A stretch of 64,000 nt of DNA, from the NCBI GenBank assembly GCA_041391665.1, contig JAWKNO010000002.1, forward strand, positions 2,356,001-2,420,000, in the 5' to 3' direction. The notes below the pieces were generated by a model, which did not search any database, was not told the origin of the DNA, and worked only from the letters and a program-made list of their open reading frames with translations. This DNA comes from Bacteroidia bacterium (GTDB lineage Bacteria; Bacteroidota; Bacteroidia; J057). The position numbers and the translations under genes were made by a program. Numbering within the stretch: position 1 is the first letter of the stretch; each line of letters opens with the position of its first letter. Positions 54,871 through 62,799 of the stretch are shown here, piece after piece.

Positions 54871-54878
54871 CAAAATTA
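54871..54878 (-). promoter_or_regulatory. -7 promoter box of rnpB
   Basis: TAATTTTG on the minus strand (54878-54871), an exact TAnnTTTG match, ends 4 bases before the P1 helix begins at 54866, the expected distance to a start site. This supports the 5' end chosen for rnpB. Confidence 0.7.
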
Positions 54879-54977
54879 CGAAAAGATATTCATTTCCTTA
54901 CATCTGCTTGTAATAAGGCCCTTCTGATTGTACATTTACATAATACCCATTAGAGTTTTATCCTTATCAAGTCGCAC

Positions 54978-55319
54978 ATGAGGTTGTTTTTTACAATTAT
55001 TTTCAACCTGGCTTTTATCTTATCTTACGCAAATTTTTCGGGTTCAGATCCTGACGAATTTCATTTGAACCTGAAGGTTTTTCCCAATCCCAGCACTACC
55101 GGTGATTTTTCACTGGAAGTATCCAACCTTTCCGCAAGTGATGTCGTATCAATAAAGGTTTACAACCTGATTGGCAAAGAAGTTTACCGTTATCAGATAA
55201 GCTCCTTTGCCGGAGACTTTAAGGACATGATCAGGTTGGGTTCTTTCCCCAAAGGAATATATTTGCTGGAAGTAGGGATGGGTGAAAAAAAACAAACAAG
55301 AAGGCTCTCCTTTATTTGA
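54978..55319 (+). CDS. Minimal secreted protein consisting of a T9SS sorting domain
   Basis: A 113-residue protein with signal peptide (about 1-18), a linker of some 15 residues, then directly a T9SS sorting-domain pattern from about residue 33: V-F-P-N-P-S, V-Y-N-L-I-G-K-E-V, F-P-K-G-I-Y-L-L-E-V, and a basic end Q-T-R-R-L-S-F-I. There is essentially no passenger. It could be a decoy, a regulator of the T9SS machinery, a small surface peptide, or the remnant of a larger gene whose passenger was deleted. A terminator follows. Confidence 0.75.
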   Translation: MRLFFTIIFNLAFILSYANFSGSDPDEFHLNLKVFPNPSTTGDFSLEVSNLSASDVVSIKVYNLIGKEVYRYQISSFAGDFKDMIRLGSFPKGIYLLEVGMGEKKQTRRLSFI

Positions 55320-55340
55320 TAGTTTGATGTACAATAAATC

Positions 55341-55371
55341 AAAACAGTCCCCCGAAGGGACTGTTTTTTTT
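55341..55371. terminator. Bidirectional intrinsic terminator between convergent genes
   Basis: Stem AAACAGTCCC / GGGACTGTTT around CCGAA, with A-run before and T-run (55364-55371) after. It lies 21 bases after the minimal T9SS gene's stop and overlaps the stop of the convergent DUF2279 gene at 55370. Confidence 0.85.
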
Positions 55372-56341
55372 ATTGAAAAGCTCTGAAGCTCACGCCATAT
55401 TTGTCAAATTGAACCGAAGGGAGCGGAATTCTTACAATATTCACTACACTAAAAAGCGTATTTAAGAATCCCGATCGGGTATGAATCTGACTGACATCAA
55501 TATCCAGGCTCAGGTAAAGCTGCCGGTATTCTCTGGCCTTCCATGCTTGTAAAGGGTCATCATAGCCGCCTTCCAGTCCTTCTGCCCCATACCCAACTGC
55601 AAGATTGAGCCATCGGGGATAATTGTCGCGAAATTTTCCCTCCGGCAAAAATGAATGTACACGCATACTCAGCCACATCGTATGTCCATTGTAATCCTTA
55701 AGAATCCATTCAGCCATATTTGAACCAAACAAATACGCAAAATCCGGATTTCCGGCATACACCGATGGCACGTATGATACTTTTAACTGAATGCGGTCTT
55801 CATTCCACAACCACTGATTTCCAGCTGCAAGCGATGCGCCCAGAAAATTTGCACCGATATCAGGCCAGCTAAACCCCCAGGTCTCACCAAAACCATCAAA
55901 AACCTCAATGCTGCTCATTGCCAGAAAACCCGATAGGCTACCGGCAAGAATGGCCTTCTTTTTATCCATTCCTGCCCATTTGTTTAAGCCAATCATCATT
56001 CTGCTGCTGTGATAGCTTCCCAGCATATGCCCGGCCTTGTCAATCTGTTTCCACTCATGCATATCGTTGAAGAAATGAAATCGGCTCAGATCTTCCTGTG
56101 AATACCATGCAGTACCCAGATATAACATAGCGCCCGAATAGGTGCCTAAACCAATGAAAACAATAGATTTTTTTCGACGAGGGTTGAGGGTCAGCGAGTT
56201 TTGAAAAAATGAAGCCTGATTTCGGTAATCATGCTGAATATGAAACGGCCGGAGAACCTGATCATCCTGAGCCAAAAGTGAAGAGAAAATAAAAAGAAAA
56301 AACAAACAGAAGCAGGGCAAACGAAAGGTTGTGTTTGACAT
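55370..56341 (-). CDS. DUF2279 family protein
   Basis: A 323-residue exported protein with signal peptide (about 1-24). The centre has the DUF2279/YfiM pattern: W-Y-S-Q near 80, F-H-F-F-N-D-M-H-E-W-K-Q-I-D-K-A-G-H near 95-112, S-S-I-E-V-F-D-G-F near 152, and W-G-F-S-W-P-D-I-G-A-N-F-L-G near 165. The rest is outer-membrane-like beta sequence. The family is uncharacterised. Its start codon overlaps the stop of the upstream DUF5675 gene by one base, so the two are translationally coupled. Confidence 0.85.
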   Translation of the reverse strand: MSNTTFRLPCFCLFFLFIFSSLLAQDDQVLRPFHIQHDYRNQASFFQNSLTLNPRRKKSIVFIGLGTYSGAMLYLGTAWYSQEDLSRFHFFNDMHEWKQIDKAGHMLGSYHSSRMMIGLNKWAGMDKKKAILAGSLSGFLAMSSIEVFDGFGETWGFSWPDIGANFLGASLAAGNQWLWNEDRIQLKVSYVPSVYAGNPDFAYLFGSNMAEWILKDYNGHTMWLSMRVHSFLPEGKFRDNYPRWLNLAVGYGAEGLEGGYDDPLQAWKAREYRQLYLSLDIDVSQIHTRSGFLNTLFSVVNIVRIPLPSVQFDKYGVSFRAFQ

Positions 56342-56958
56342 TAAGAAATGATAATCGAAACATTCCCGCCATTTACCAAATATTCTGAAATAGCAGGGTA
56401 AATTTTCATATAAGCTTTATCACTAAACCACACTTCCCGGAAACTACTTCCGGTTTGACGCTGAATATAGGTTCCTGAGATAATGGATCCTGTCGTATCT
56501 TCTACCCGGTTACCAATATGGATACAAGCCGCCTCAAAACCCGCGGCGCCGGTTATCGAAAGAATCCCTTTATGTTGATCTTTAAACCGATACAAATAGG
56601 TAGCATGTCTTCCACCGGTGGTTTTAAGTGAAAGTGGATAAGTACCCGGGGGAAGTAATCCTTTCCCGGAGCGACTATTTTCGAGGGTATAACACCGGAA
56701 TTTACCGTTTATGTACAATTTGCCCAGTGTGTCTTCCGTGCCGAAGTCAAAACGTATCAGCCGGAGATTGAATGCAGAATCGGGAAAAATACCTTCCAGA
56801 TCGGGTTCATTTTCCATTTCCCCGGGTAAATGAGTTTCCGGCTGGGGAGGAGGTGTTGGTGTCTGGTCCCTGGGTTGAGTCGGGTTTTCCTCAATCGGGG
56901 CAGGTGAATCTTTAGTGCCAAAGAGGAATTGAAAAATTCTGCGGAAAAAATCCATCAT
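56341..56958 (-). CDS. DUF5675 family protein
   Basis: A 205-residue protein without a signal peptide. A Pro/Glu/Thr-rich linker (about 20-55) precedes the DUF5675 domain: L-Y-I-N-G-K-F-R-C-Y-T-L-E-N near 85-98, L-P-P-G-T-Y-P-L near 105, and I-H-I-G-N near 145 (the conserved His-Ile-Gly-Asn). DUF5675 occurs in phage- and secretion-associated proteins and may be a peptidoglycan-related hydrolase fold, but its activity is unknown. A second ATG one codon in is possible. Coupled to the DUF2279 gene. Confidence 0.78.
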   Translation of the reverse strand: MMDFFRRIFQFLFGTKDSPAPIEENPTQPRDQTPTPPPQPETHLPGEMENEPDLEGIFPDSAFNLRLIRFDFGTEDTLGKLYINGKFRCYTLENSRSGKGLLPPGTYPLSLKTTGGRHATYLYRFKDQHKGILSITGAAGFEAACIHIGNRVEDTTGSIISGTYIQRQTGSSFREVWFSDKAYMKIYPAISEYLVNGGNVSIIIS

Positions 56959-57039
56959 AGTCTGTGGGTTTTTACAATTATAGCTATAATTTTCTTCCTT
57001 GCCAGCTAAAATTTGTTTATTCCCTACAGATGGGTTTAT

Positions 57040-57047
57040 TATTTTTG
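57040..57047 (+). promoter_or_regulatory. -7 promoter box close to the RidA start
   Basis: TATTTTTG exactly matches TAnnTTTG and ends only 4 bases before the GTG at 57052. A TTTG lies at 57012-57015 (24-base spacing, longer than ideal). If functional, the mRNA would be leaderless or nearly so. Confidence 0.45.
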
Positions 57048-57051
57048 TCAG

Positions 57052-57447
57052 GTGAAAAAAAGAACAAATATTTCTTCAGGTACCTCATGGGAGTCTATCG
57101 TCGGATATTCCCGTGCCGTCAGGGTTGGCAATATCATTGAAGTCGCAGGTACAACCGCGGTGGATGATGATGAAGTGGTTTTTCCCGGGGATGCATACAA
57201 TCAGACCCATTATATTCTGTTAAAAATTCAGCAGGCACTCCATGACGCAGGCGCAAGTCTTGAACACGTGGTTCGCACCCGAATGTATGTAACAGACATG
57301 TCGGTATGGCCCGATATAGGCAAGGCCCATATGGAGATTTTTGGCAATATACGCCCGGTAGCTACCCTTGTAGAGGTATATGCCCTGATACGAGAAGACC
57401 TGGTGGTGGAAATAGAAGTTACGGCAATTATTCCCGAAGAAGCCTGA
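57052..57447 (+). CDS. RidA family protein (enamine/imine deaminase-like)
   Basis: A 131-residue RidA (YjgF/UK114) protein. Landmarks: R-A-V-R-V-G-N-I-I-E-V-A-G-T-T near 20, H-Y-I-L-L-K-I-Q-Q-A-L near 53, V-V-R-T-R-M-Y-V-T-D near 72 with the substrate-binding Arg, and a C-terminal V-V-E-I-E-V-T-A. A GTG at 57052 is taken as start because the family begins about there; an in-frame TTG at 57013 would overlap the promoter. It is followed by a CYTH gene starting 3 bases after its stop. Confidence 0.88.
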   Translation: MKKRTNISSGTSWESIVGYSRAVRVGNIIEVAGTTAVDDDEVVFPGDAYNQTHYILLKIQQALHDAGASLEHVVRTRMYVTDMSVWPDIGKAHMEIFGNIRPVATLVEVYALIREDLVVEIEVTAIIPEEA

Positions 57448-57449
57448 TT

Positions 57450-57962
57450 ATGCCGCTGAATGTAGAAATCAAAGCAAAGACAAATCGCCCGGCGGAGATC
57501 AGAGCCATTCTCCACGATCTTCATGCATTGGAAAAGGGTACAGATCATCAGACCGATACATATTTTTATTGTTCAAACGGACGGATGAAACTCCGGCAGG
57601 GGAATATTGAAAATAATCTGATATTCTATCGGCGGGGCGACCAGGCGGGGCCCAAGACTGCGGAAGTTTTTCTTTACAGCGCAACTCCCGGGCCTGAGTT
57701 GAAAGCACTGCTGAGAGAAGCTATGGGCGTCTGGAAAGAAGTGGTGAAGACCCGCGAGATCTATTTTATTGATAATGTCAAATTTCACCTCGATCAGGTA
57801 GAAGGACTGGGTTCTTTTGTTGAAATAGAAGCCATTGATACAGAAGGTCTGATCAGTGAGGAAGTTCTGCTCGCTCAGTGTCAGCAATATATGCAGCTAT
57901 TGGGCATAGCGGAAGGTGATCTGCTCACCAGTTCTTACAGTGATATGCTGGGAAATGGATAA
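57450..57962 (+). CDS. CYTH domain protein (class IV adenylate cyclase/thiamine triphosphatase fold)
   Basis: A 170-residue CYTH protein. N-terminal N-V-E-I-K-A-K (the ExExK signature region, here E-I-K), Q-T-D-T-Y-F-Y-C near 31, G-R-M-K-L-R-Q-G near 44, K-T-R-E-I-Y-F near 108, and V-E-G-L-G-S-F-V-E-I-E near 125 form the tunnel-fold active site for a phosphorylated substrate. Members are triphosphatases or adenylyl cyclases; which applies is not clear. The ATG at 57450 is chosen as it places the signature at residue 4; it is coupled to ridA. Confidence 0.88.
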   Translation: MPLNVEIKAKTNRPAEIRAILHDLHALEKGTDHQTDTYFYCSNGRMKLRQGNIENNLIFYRRGDQAGPKTAEVFLYSATPGPELKALLREAMGVWKEVVKTREIYFIDNVKFHLDQVEGLGSFVEIEAIDTEGLISEEVLLAQCQQYMQLLGIAEGDLLTSSYSDMLGNG

Positions 57963-58035
57963 GTTGGCGGGAAATTAGTTTCAATAAATCTGCGCTGGAA
58001 ACGTATCTTCTACTACACATTTGAATTATGAAAGT

Positions 58036-58710
58036 ATGAAAAATATTCCCTATATCATCCTGCTGACAATGGCGTTTTCCGGGTTTTCTGTCAGTGTATT
58101 TGCCCAGACCGGCGAGAAAAAATTTTTCGAAGGCAGCATACAGTTTGATGTCCAGATGAAAGGCCCGATGGCGGAGGAAATTAAAAAAAATGAGCCCAAT
58201 ACGCAGTTGCTGATGCACCTCAAAGATGGGAATTATATCGTCCAGCTCAGTGGCGGCCAATATCCCAAAACATTCATTTTTATCAGCGATTCCAATTATG
58301 AGTACAGCATGGATATGGTGAATCAGCGGGCTTTCAGATTCTCATCATTCTCCGATTTGAACAAACCTGAACCCCAGGAAACAGCGGTCGCCAAAGCTAC
58401 GGGCAACCAGCAGGAGGTCAACGGTATCCTCTGTGATGAATATAAACTGCGGAAAGACAACGCCCTGTTTACGTATTATGTCAATGAATCCTATGTTATC
58501 AATGCTTGCCTTTACCCGGCCCATACCCGTGCAAAGGCAAGTTTTCTTGCGGCAGGTCTCAATGGCAAAATTCCTTTGAAAACCATCAAGCAGGAAAGCG
58601 GCATTACGGTTGTTACTACAGCAACTAAAATCTCTCCGAAAGAATTTGACGCCGAACAATTTCGCATTCCTTCCAGTTTTGAAGTCAAAAACAGGGATTA
58701 CCGATATTAG
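58036..58710 (+). CDS. DUF4412 family exported protein
   Basis: A 224-residue protein with signal peptide (about 1-23, cleavage at V-F-A-Q). The mature part begins F-F-E-G-S-I-Q-F-D-V-Q-M-K-G and has L-M-H-L-K-D-G-N-Y and G-I-L-C-D-E-Y-K-L, as in DUF4412 periplasmic proteins with LolA/LppX-like half-barrel folds. Two cysteines (C-D-E-Y, N-A-C-L-Y) may form a disulfide. The ATG at 58036 fits the signal peptide better than an in-frame TTG at 58021. yraN follows after 8 bases. Confidence 0.8.
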   Translation: MKNIPYIILLTMAFSGFSVSVFAQTGEKKFFEGSIQFDVQMKGPMAEEIKKNEPNTQLLMHLKDGNYIVQLSGGQYPKTFIFISDSNYEYSMDMVNQRAFRFSSFSDLNKPEPQETAVAKATGNQQEVNGILCDEYKLRKDNALFTYYVNESYVINACLYPAHTRAKASFLAAGLNGKIPLKTIKQESGITVVTTATKISPKEFDAEQFRIPSSFEVKNRDYRY

Positions 58711-58718
58711 CATTTTTT

Positions 58719-59102
58719 ATGGCGGAACACAATGACCTGGGCAAGCGGGGAGAAGATCTCGCGGCGGAATTACTGGAAGCAAAAGGGTATCATATCCTTG
58801 ACCGAAATTACCGATATCTCAAGGGCGAAGTTGATATCGTCGCCTTACGGCTTGACCCGGCAGAACTCGTTTTTGTCGAAGTGCGCACCCGCTCAAATAC
58901 CCTTCATGAATACCCGGAGGAAACGGTAGACAAGCAAAAACAGAAGATGATTTTTAAGGTGGCAGATAGTTATGTGTATGAAAAGCAGATGTTTACCGTT
59001 CCGGTAAGGTTTGATATCATCGCTATCGGAATGGATAATCCTGAGCATCCTTTATTTCATCATATTGAAGACGCCTTCCAAATGATAGATCCCAACTGGT
59101 AA
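58719..59102 (+). CDS. YraN (UPF0102) family nuclease-like protein
   Basis: A 127-residue protein. The family motifs are complete: G-K-R-G-E-D-L-A-A-E near 8, R-N-Y-R-Y-L-K-G-E-V-D-I-V-A near 28-41 with the nuclease-fold Glu and Asp, and V-F-V-E-V-R-T-R near 51 with the E-x-K-like third motif (here E-V-R). YraN is a predicted PD-(D/E)XK-fold protein with a suspected role in DNA processing or recombination; its biochemical activity is not established to my knowledge. Confidence 0.93.
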   Translation: MAEHNDLGKRGEDLAAELLEAKGYHILDRNYRYLKGEVDIVALRLDPAELVFVEVRTRSNTLHEYPEETVDKQKQKMIFKVADSYVYEKQMFTVPVRFDIIAIGMDNPEHPLFHHIEDAFQMIDPNW

Positions 59103-59106
59103 AAAA

Positions 59107-59137
59107 TTGGGATTTGCGGCAGATGCGGTTATATTTG
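59107..59137 (+). promoter_or_regulatory. Promoter of prfB
   Basis: TTG at 59107-59109, a 20-base spacer, then TATATTTG (59130-59137), an exact -33/-7 match for the Bacteroidota sigma factor. Start site is predicted near 59143, 20 bases before the ATG at 59163. Confidence 0.7.
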
Positions 59138-59162
59138 CCCGGCATAAAAGAAGTATTTACTC

Positions 59163-60264
59163 ATGACACTAGATCAATTTAAGGAAGTTCAAGCACGAAC
59201 CTATGTGCTGGGAGGCTATCTTTGACGTGGCTGGAAAGTTAGCACTCATCGAAGAAAAACAAGCCATTACCCAACAACCCGACTTTTGGGAACATCCTGA
59301 GGAAGCACAAAAAGTGCTTAGAGAAATTTCCAATATAAAAATTTGGACAGACGCCTTCCAAAAGCTGCAAACTGCGCTTGGTGAAGTCGAGATTTTGTAT
59401 GAATTTCTGAAAGAAGGAGAAGCCTCCGAACAGGACGTGGAAGCCGCTTTCCAGACTGCTGTTGCGATTCTGGACGATATGGAGTTCCAGCGAATGCTCG
59501 ACAAAGAAGAAGATCGGCTGGACTGTATTCTCGAAATAAACTCCGGCGCAGGGGGAACAGAAAGTCAGGACTGGGTAAGCATGCTCCGCCGTATGTATAT
59601 CATGTATGCGGAAAAACACAATTTTAAATGCACAATTCTGGACGAGGTACCGGGTGATACTGCGGGCTTTAAAAGTGTAGAAATGGAAATCAATGGCGAA
59701 TTTGCCTTTGGCTTCCTGAAAGGAGAAAAAGGTGTTCACCGTATGGTGCGGATCTCGCCTTTCAATGCGCAGGGAAAACGCCAGACTACGTTTGCTTCAG
59801 TGGACGTACGCCCGTTGATCGACGATACCATCCATATCGAACTCAATCCCGCAGAATTGGAAATCACCACCACTCACGCGGGTGGAAAAGGTGGACAGAA
59901 TGTCAATAAGGTCGAAACTGCGGTAAGACTTAAACATATTCCAACCGGTATTACCATTTTTGCCCAGACTGAAAGAAGCCAGTTGCGCAATAAGGAAAAA
60001 GCCCTGCAACTCCTGAAAAGCAAGCTGTACGAACTTGAAATAGACAAACGCAACGCCGCCCGTCAGGAGGCTGAAGCTGATAAAATGTCCATCGAATGGG
60101 GTTCACAGATTCGTAACTATGTCTTTCATCCCTACAAACAGGTGAAAGACGTACGCACAGGCATCAAATCTACTGACGCGCAGGCTGTGATGGATGGTGA
60201 ACTCGACGAGTTTATCAAAGCATTCCTCATGGGCAAAAAAGGAAACCCTGAAGACGAAGATTAG
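59163..60264 (+). CDS. prfB: Peptide chain release factor 2, with programmed +1 frameshift
   Basis: The full gene starts at ATG 59163. After 20 codons (ending Y-L) the frame meets TGA at 59223-59225 within CTATCTTTGAC. A +1 shift at CTT-TGA continues as D-V-A-G-K-L-A, giving a 366-residue protein, the usual RF2 length. An internal Shine-Dalgarno-like GGGAGG (59210-59215) lies at the normal stimulatory distance. RF2 landmarks downstream: G-A-G-G-T-E-S-Q-D-W, the GGQ motif in G-G-K-G-G-Q-N-V-N, and the SPF stop-recognition motif in I-S-P-F-N-A-Q. RF2 terminates at UGA/UAA and controls its own level through this shift. It has its own consensus promoter. Confidence 0.96.
59210..59226 (+). promoter_or_regulatory. 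prfB +1 frameshift site
   Basis: GGGAGG, then CTATCTTTGAC: the slippery CTT followed by in-frame TGA and C, as in most bacterial prfB genes. Slow UGA reading, caused by low RF2, promotes the shift. Confidence 0.95.
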
Positions 60265-60420
60265 GTTGTTAACCTATATGGAAATTTCTCTCTGCGAAGT
60301 GCTGCGTTGCACATGTATGGGTTTTGTCCATGACAAATCTTATATATGTGAGACGCAGAGTTCCGCAGAAGTGTATTTTATACCCCAATAGGTTTGTAAT
60401 TCCGCTCTTTTTTCATTTTC

Positions 60421-61092
60421 CTAACATGGTTTCCTCCCCCGAAGCATTTCACGTTTTCCCGGTGGCCCCGGGATTTTTTCTACCGTAAACCCAGCCGCGA
60501 TCAACCCTCTTCTTACACTGCTTTTCGCTGAGTAGGTTACAAATATACCGCCAGGAGTGAGCATTTTGTAGATACCGGCAAGGATTGCATCTTCCCATAA
60601 TTCTGGCTGAGAAGTGGGGGCAAATGCGTCAAAATAGATCAGGTCAAACTTTTTATCTGTTTGAAATTCCTCAAGCCTGATATGGATTTTTTCCAGTGTA
60701 AAACGTTCACATACCATCACCGGGCTGCCCCATTCAGCTTCATGAAGTTTCCGAAAGACCTCCGGTGCATGGGGAAATTTGCTTTCGGCCGGATAGTTTA
60801 ATTGTTGTACCTGCTCATATAGCAGCGGATACGCTTCCAGTGCCGTATAGTCTATCCGCTGGCTGCCGGCACAAAAATATGACAACAGTGCATTGAGGCC
60901 CGTACCAAAGCCCATCTCCAAAATTGCCACCGCATCCCGGGCCTTAAAAAGGTCAAGGCCGGAGCGAATAAAAACGTGCATGGACTCCTGAATGGCGCCA
61001 TGTACGGAGTGGTAGTGTTCATCAAAGCCGGGCGAGTAGAGCGTAGAGGAACCATCTTTTGTGATGATGTGTTCGACAGTCGGTTTTGCCAT
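60421..61092 (-). CDS. mnmD: MnmD-type tRNA U34 methyltransferase
   Basis: A 223-residue SAM-dependent methyltransferase matching the methyltransferase half of MnmC, which finishes the 5-methylaminomethyl(-2-thio)uridine modification at tRNA wobble position 34. Landmarks: G-S-S-T-L-Y near 15, D-E-H-Y-H-S near 25, the SAM motif E-M-G-F-G-T-G-L-N near 58, and Y-F-D-A-F-A-P near 153. No oxidase (MnmC-C) domain is fused. It follows the MscS channel gene by 9 bases. Confidence 0.88.
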   Translation of the reverse strand: MAKPTVEHIITKDGSSTLYSPGFDEHYHSVHGAIQESMHVFIRSGLDLFKARDAVAILEMGFGTGLNALLSYFCAGSQRIDYTALEAYPLLYEQVQQLNYPAESKFPHAPEVFRKLHEAEWGSPVMVCERFTLEKIHIRLEEFQTDKKFDLIYFDAFAPTSQPELWEDAILAGIYKMLTPGGIFVTYSAKSSVRRGLIAAGFTVEKIPGPPGKREMLRGRKPC

Positions 61093-61101
61093 AAGGCAAT
61101 A

Positions 61102-62661
61102 TTATTTCTTTTCCGGCATACTTTCGATATATACCGAGGTGGAAGGAAATGCAAAACTCACACCCATATCTTTTGCCAGATGCATAATGGAAAGAAAAAT
61201 ATCCTGGCGTGCAGCCAGCCATTTTGCAAATTCAGTGACATTAAAGAACACAGAAAAGTAGATATTGAGTGAAGAATCGGCCATTTCGTGAAAATTGATC
61301 ACGAAATTATCTTTTTGGGTATCAGGATGTGCCAAAACTATTTCCCGAATCCCCGCTACAAATTTCTCAATAGTTTCGGGAGAAGTTCCATATGTAATTG
61401 AAATATTTGTTACATACCGCCGGTATGTCCGTACTCCATGATTGGTCACCACCAGATCTGCGAGTTTGCCATTGGGAATGGATATCAGCGCTCCGTCCAC
61501 AGCCAGCAGACGTGTGGAGCGTACTCCTACTTCTACGACTGAGCCGGAAAAATCACTGGTTTCAATGAATTCCCCGATCATAAACGGGCGGTCCACAAAT
61601 ATCGATATGGAGCCGATAAAGTTTCTGACCGTATCCTGCGCAGCGAGCGCCAGTGCCAGTCCGCCGATAGACACACCTGCGAGCAGGGCATTGACATTGA
61701 CCCCCAGGTTTTGAAGGACAAATATGATCCCGAAAACTACGACTACCAGTTTGCCCGATTTTGTCAGGAGAGGTACCAGCTGGTCATCCATGGTGGAGCT
61801 TGTCCGCCCGGCAAGGTTTTTAAATACAGAGGCGATGACTTCAACAAGCCGGTAGAAAACCAATACCCCAAAAACCGGTGCCGCAATTTTCAGCAAAGTG
61901 CTGAGTGTTTTCCCAAAAGATATGGGCAACAAAAGTAAAGGCATGAAGTAATGAGATATGAGTAATACCAGCAACAACCAGCTCATGGGTTTTACCAAAG
62001 GCGGAATCGTATTTGTATCAATTGTAGACTTATCAAAAAATCGCGGGACAACCTTCCGGACAACCATTCCCAGTATCCAGTTGAACAACAGATAGATAAC
62101 CAGACAGACAACCAGTATAATGAGCATACCTTCGTATTGCCAGACCTGAAGCCCGAGGAATTGTTTTTTTGCAACTGTTGGCGTGAGATCCTTCAATACC
62201 TCCGTTTCTATGACAAATACCTGGTCGTAAATAACCTGGATACTGTTTACGGTACTTTGGGAGTATAACCACCGGTTGCCATATTTTTCAACATAAATAC
62301 CGGGGTATTTGTCGGGAAAGATGATATACCGCTGTTTTCCCGAAACAGAGTCTACAAAATCAGGATTATTGGGAATCAGCTCTAACTGGACAAAGTCGCC
62401 TCTGGCATCAAAAATATCCTTGATTTTGACGGCAACATTCAGCCGATCTTCATCTGAAATATCATCACCAAAAACCGTCTCAGCAGCCAGTGAGCCGTTG
62501 AAGGTTTCTGGTTGAAGGTAATAGAGATGCCGGGAAACTGTAGCCTGAGGAGTTTCCAGGCTATAAATAGCTTCTGTTGTATCCGTTTGGGCATGAAGGG
62601 GAAGAAAAAACGCATATGGGAAAATGAAAACGAAGAATACAAGTAGCTTTAATATGTGCAT
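61102..62661 (-). CDS. MscS family mechanosensitive ion channel
   Basis: A 519-residue channel. Signal peptide (about 1-24), a large periplasmic domain to about 150, then membrane helices near 160-185, 210-245 and 265-285, and the MscS pore/beta domain: L-L-A-G-V-S-I-G-G-L-A-L-A-L-A-A-Q-D near 330 (the pore-lining G/A-rich TM3), F-I-G-S-I-S-I-F near 352, and S-I-P-N-G-K-L near 400, followed by the alpha/beta cytoplasmic vestibule. The ATG at 62661 is preferred over an in-frame TTG at 62694 because the signal peptide and -7 box both fit it. Confidence 0.93.
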   Translation of the reverse strand: MHILKLLVFFVFIFPYAFFLPLHAQTDTTEAIYSLETPQATVSRHLYYLQPETFNGSLAAETVFGDDISDEDRLNVAVKIKDIFDARGDFVQLELIPNNPDFVDSVSGKQRYIIFPDKYPGIYVEKYGNRWLYSQSTVNSIQVIYDQVFVIETEVLKDLTPTVAKKQFLGLQVWQYEGMLIILVVCLVIYLLFNWILGMVVRKVVPRFFDKSTIDTNTIPPLVKPMSWLLLVLLISHYFMPLLLLPISFGKTLSTLLKIAAPVFGVLVFYRLVEVIASVFKNLAGRTSSTMDDQLVPLLTKSGKLVVVVFGIIFVLQNLGVNVNALLAGVSIGGLALALAAQDTVRNFIGSISIFVDRPFMIGEFIETSDFSGSVVEVGVRSTRLLAVDGALISIPNGKLADLVVTNHGVRTYRRYVTNISITYGTSPETIEKFVAGIREIVLAHPDTQKDNFVINFHEMADSSLNIYFSVFFNVTEFAKWLAARQDIFLSIMHLAKDMGVSFAFPSTSVYIESMPEKK

Positions 62662-62691
62662 AACTATTACGTTTTTGTGTTTTTGTTTCTG

Positions 62692-62699
62692 CAAAATTA
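62692..62699 (-). promoter_or_regulatory. -7 promoter box of the MscS gene
   Basis: TAATTTTG on the minus strand (62699-62692), an exact TAnnTTTG match, with the ATG 31 bases beyond it at 62661. It overlaps the in-frame TTG alternative start, arguing against that start. Confidence 0.55.
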
Positions 62700-62730
62700 A
62701 GAATCTCTTTACAGGATGCCCAATAGAAGG

Positions 62731-62738
62731 TAGATTTG
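62731..62738 (+). promoter_or_regulatory. -7 promoter box of the endonuclease I gene
   Basis: TAGATTTG matches TAnnTTTG exactly; TTTA lies 19-20 bases upstream as a weak -33 element. Start site is predicted near 62745, 55 bases before the ATG at 62800. Divergent from the MscS -7 box 32 bases away. Confidence 0.5.
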
Positions 62739-62799
62739 CACGTTATGGTATGAGTTTAATAAAAGCTCTACCTTTACCTCCTGCAAAATATTTATCCTT

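Noticed and set aside
59203..59223. An internal start of prfB in the second frame
   Set aside because: The upstream 20 codons from 59163 plus the canonical CTTTGAC frameshift signal restore the normal RF2 length.
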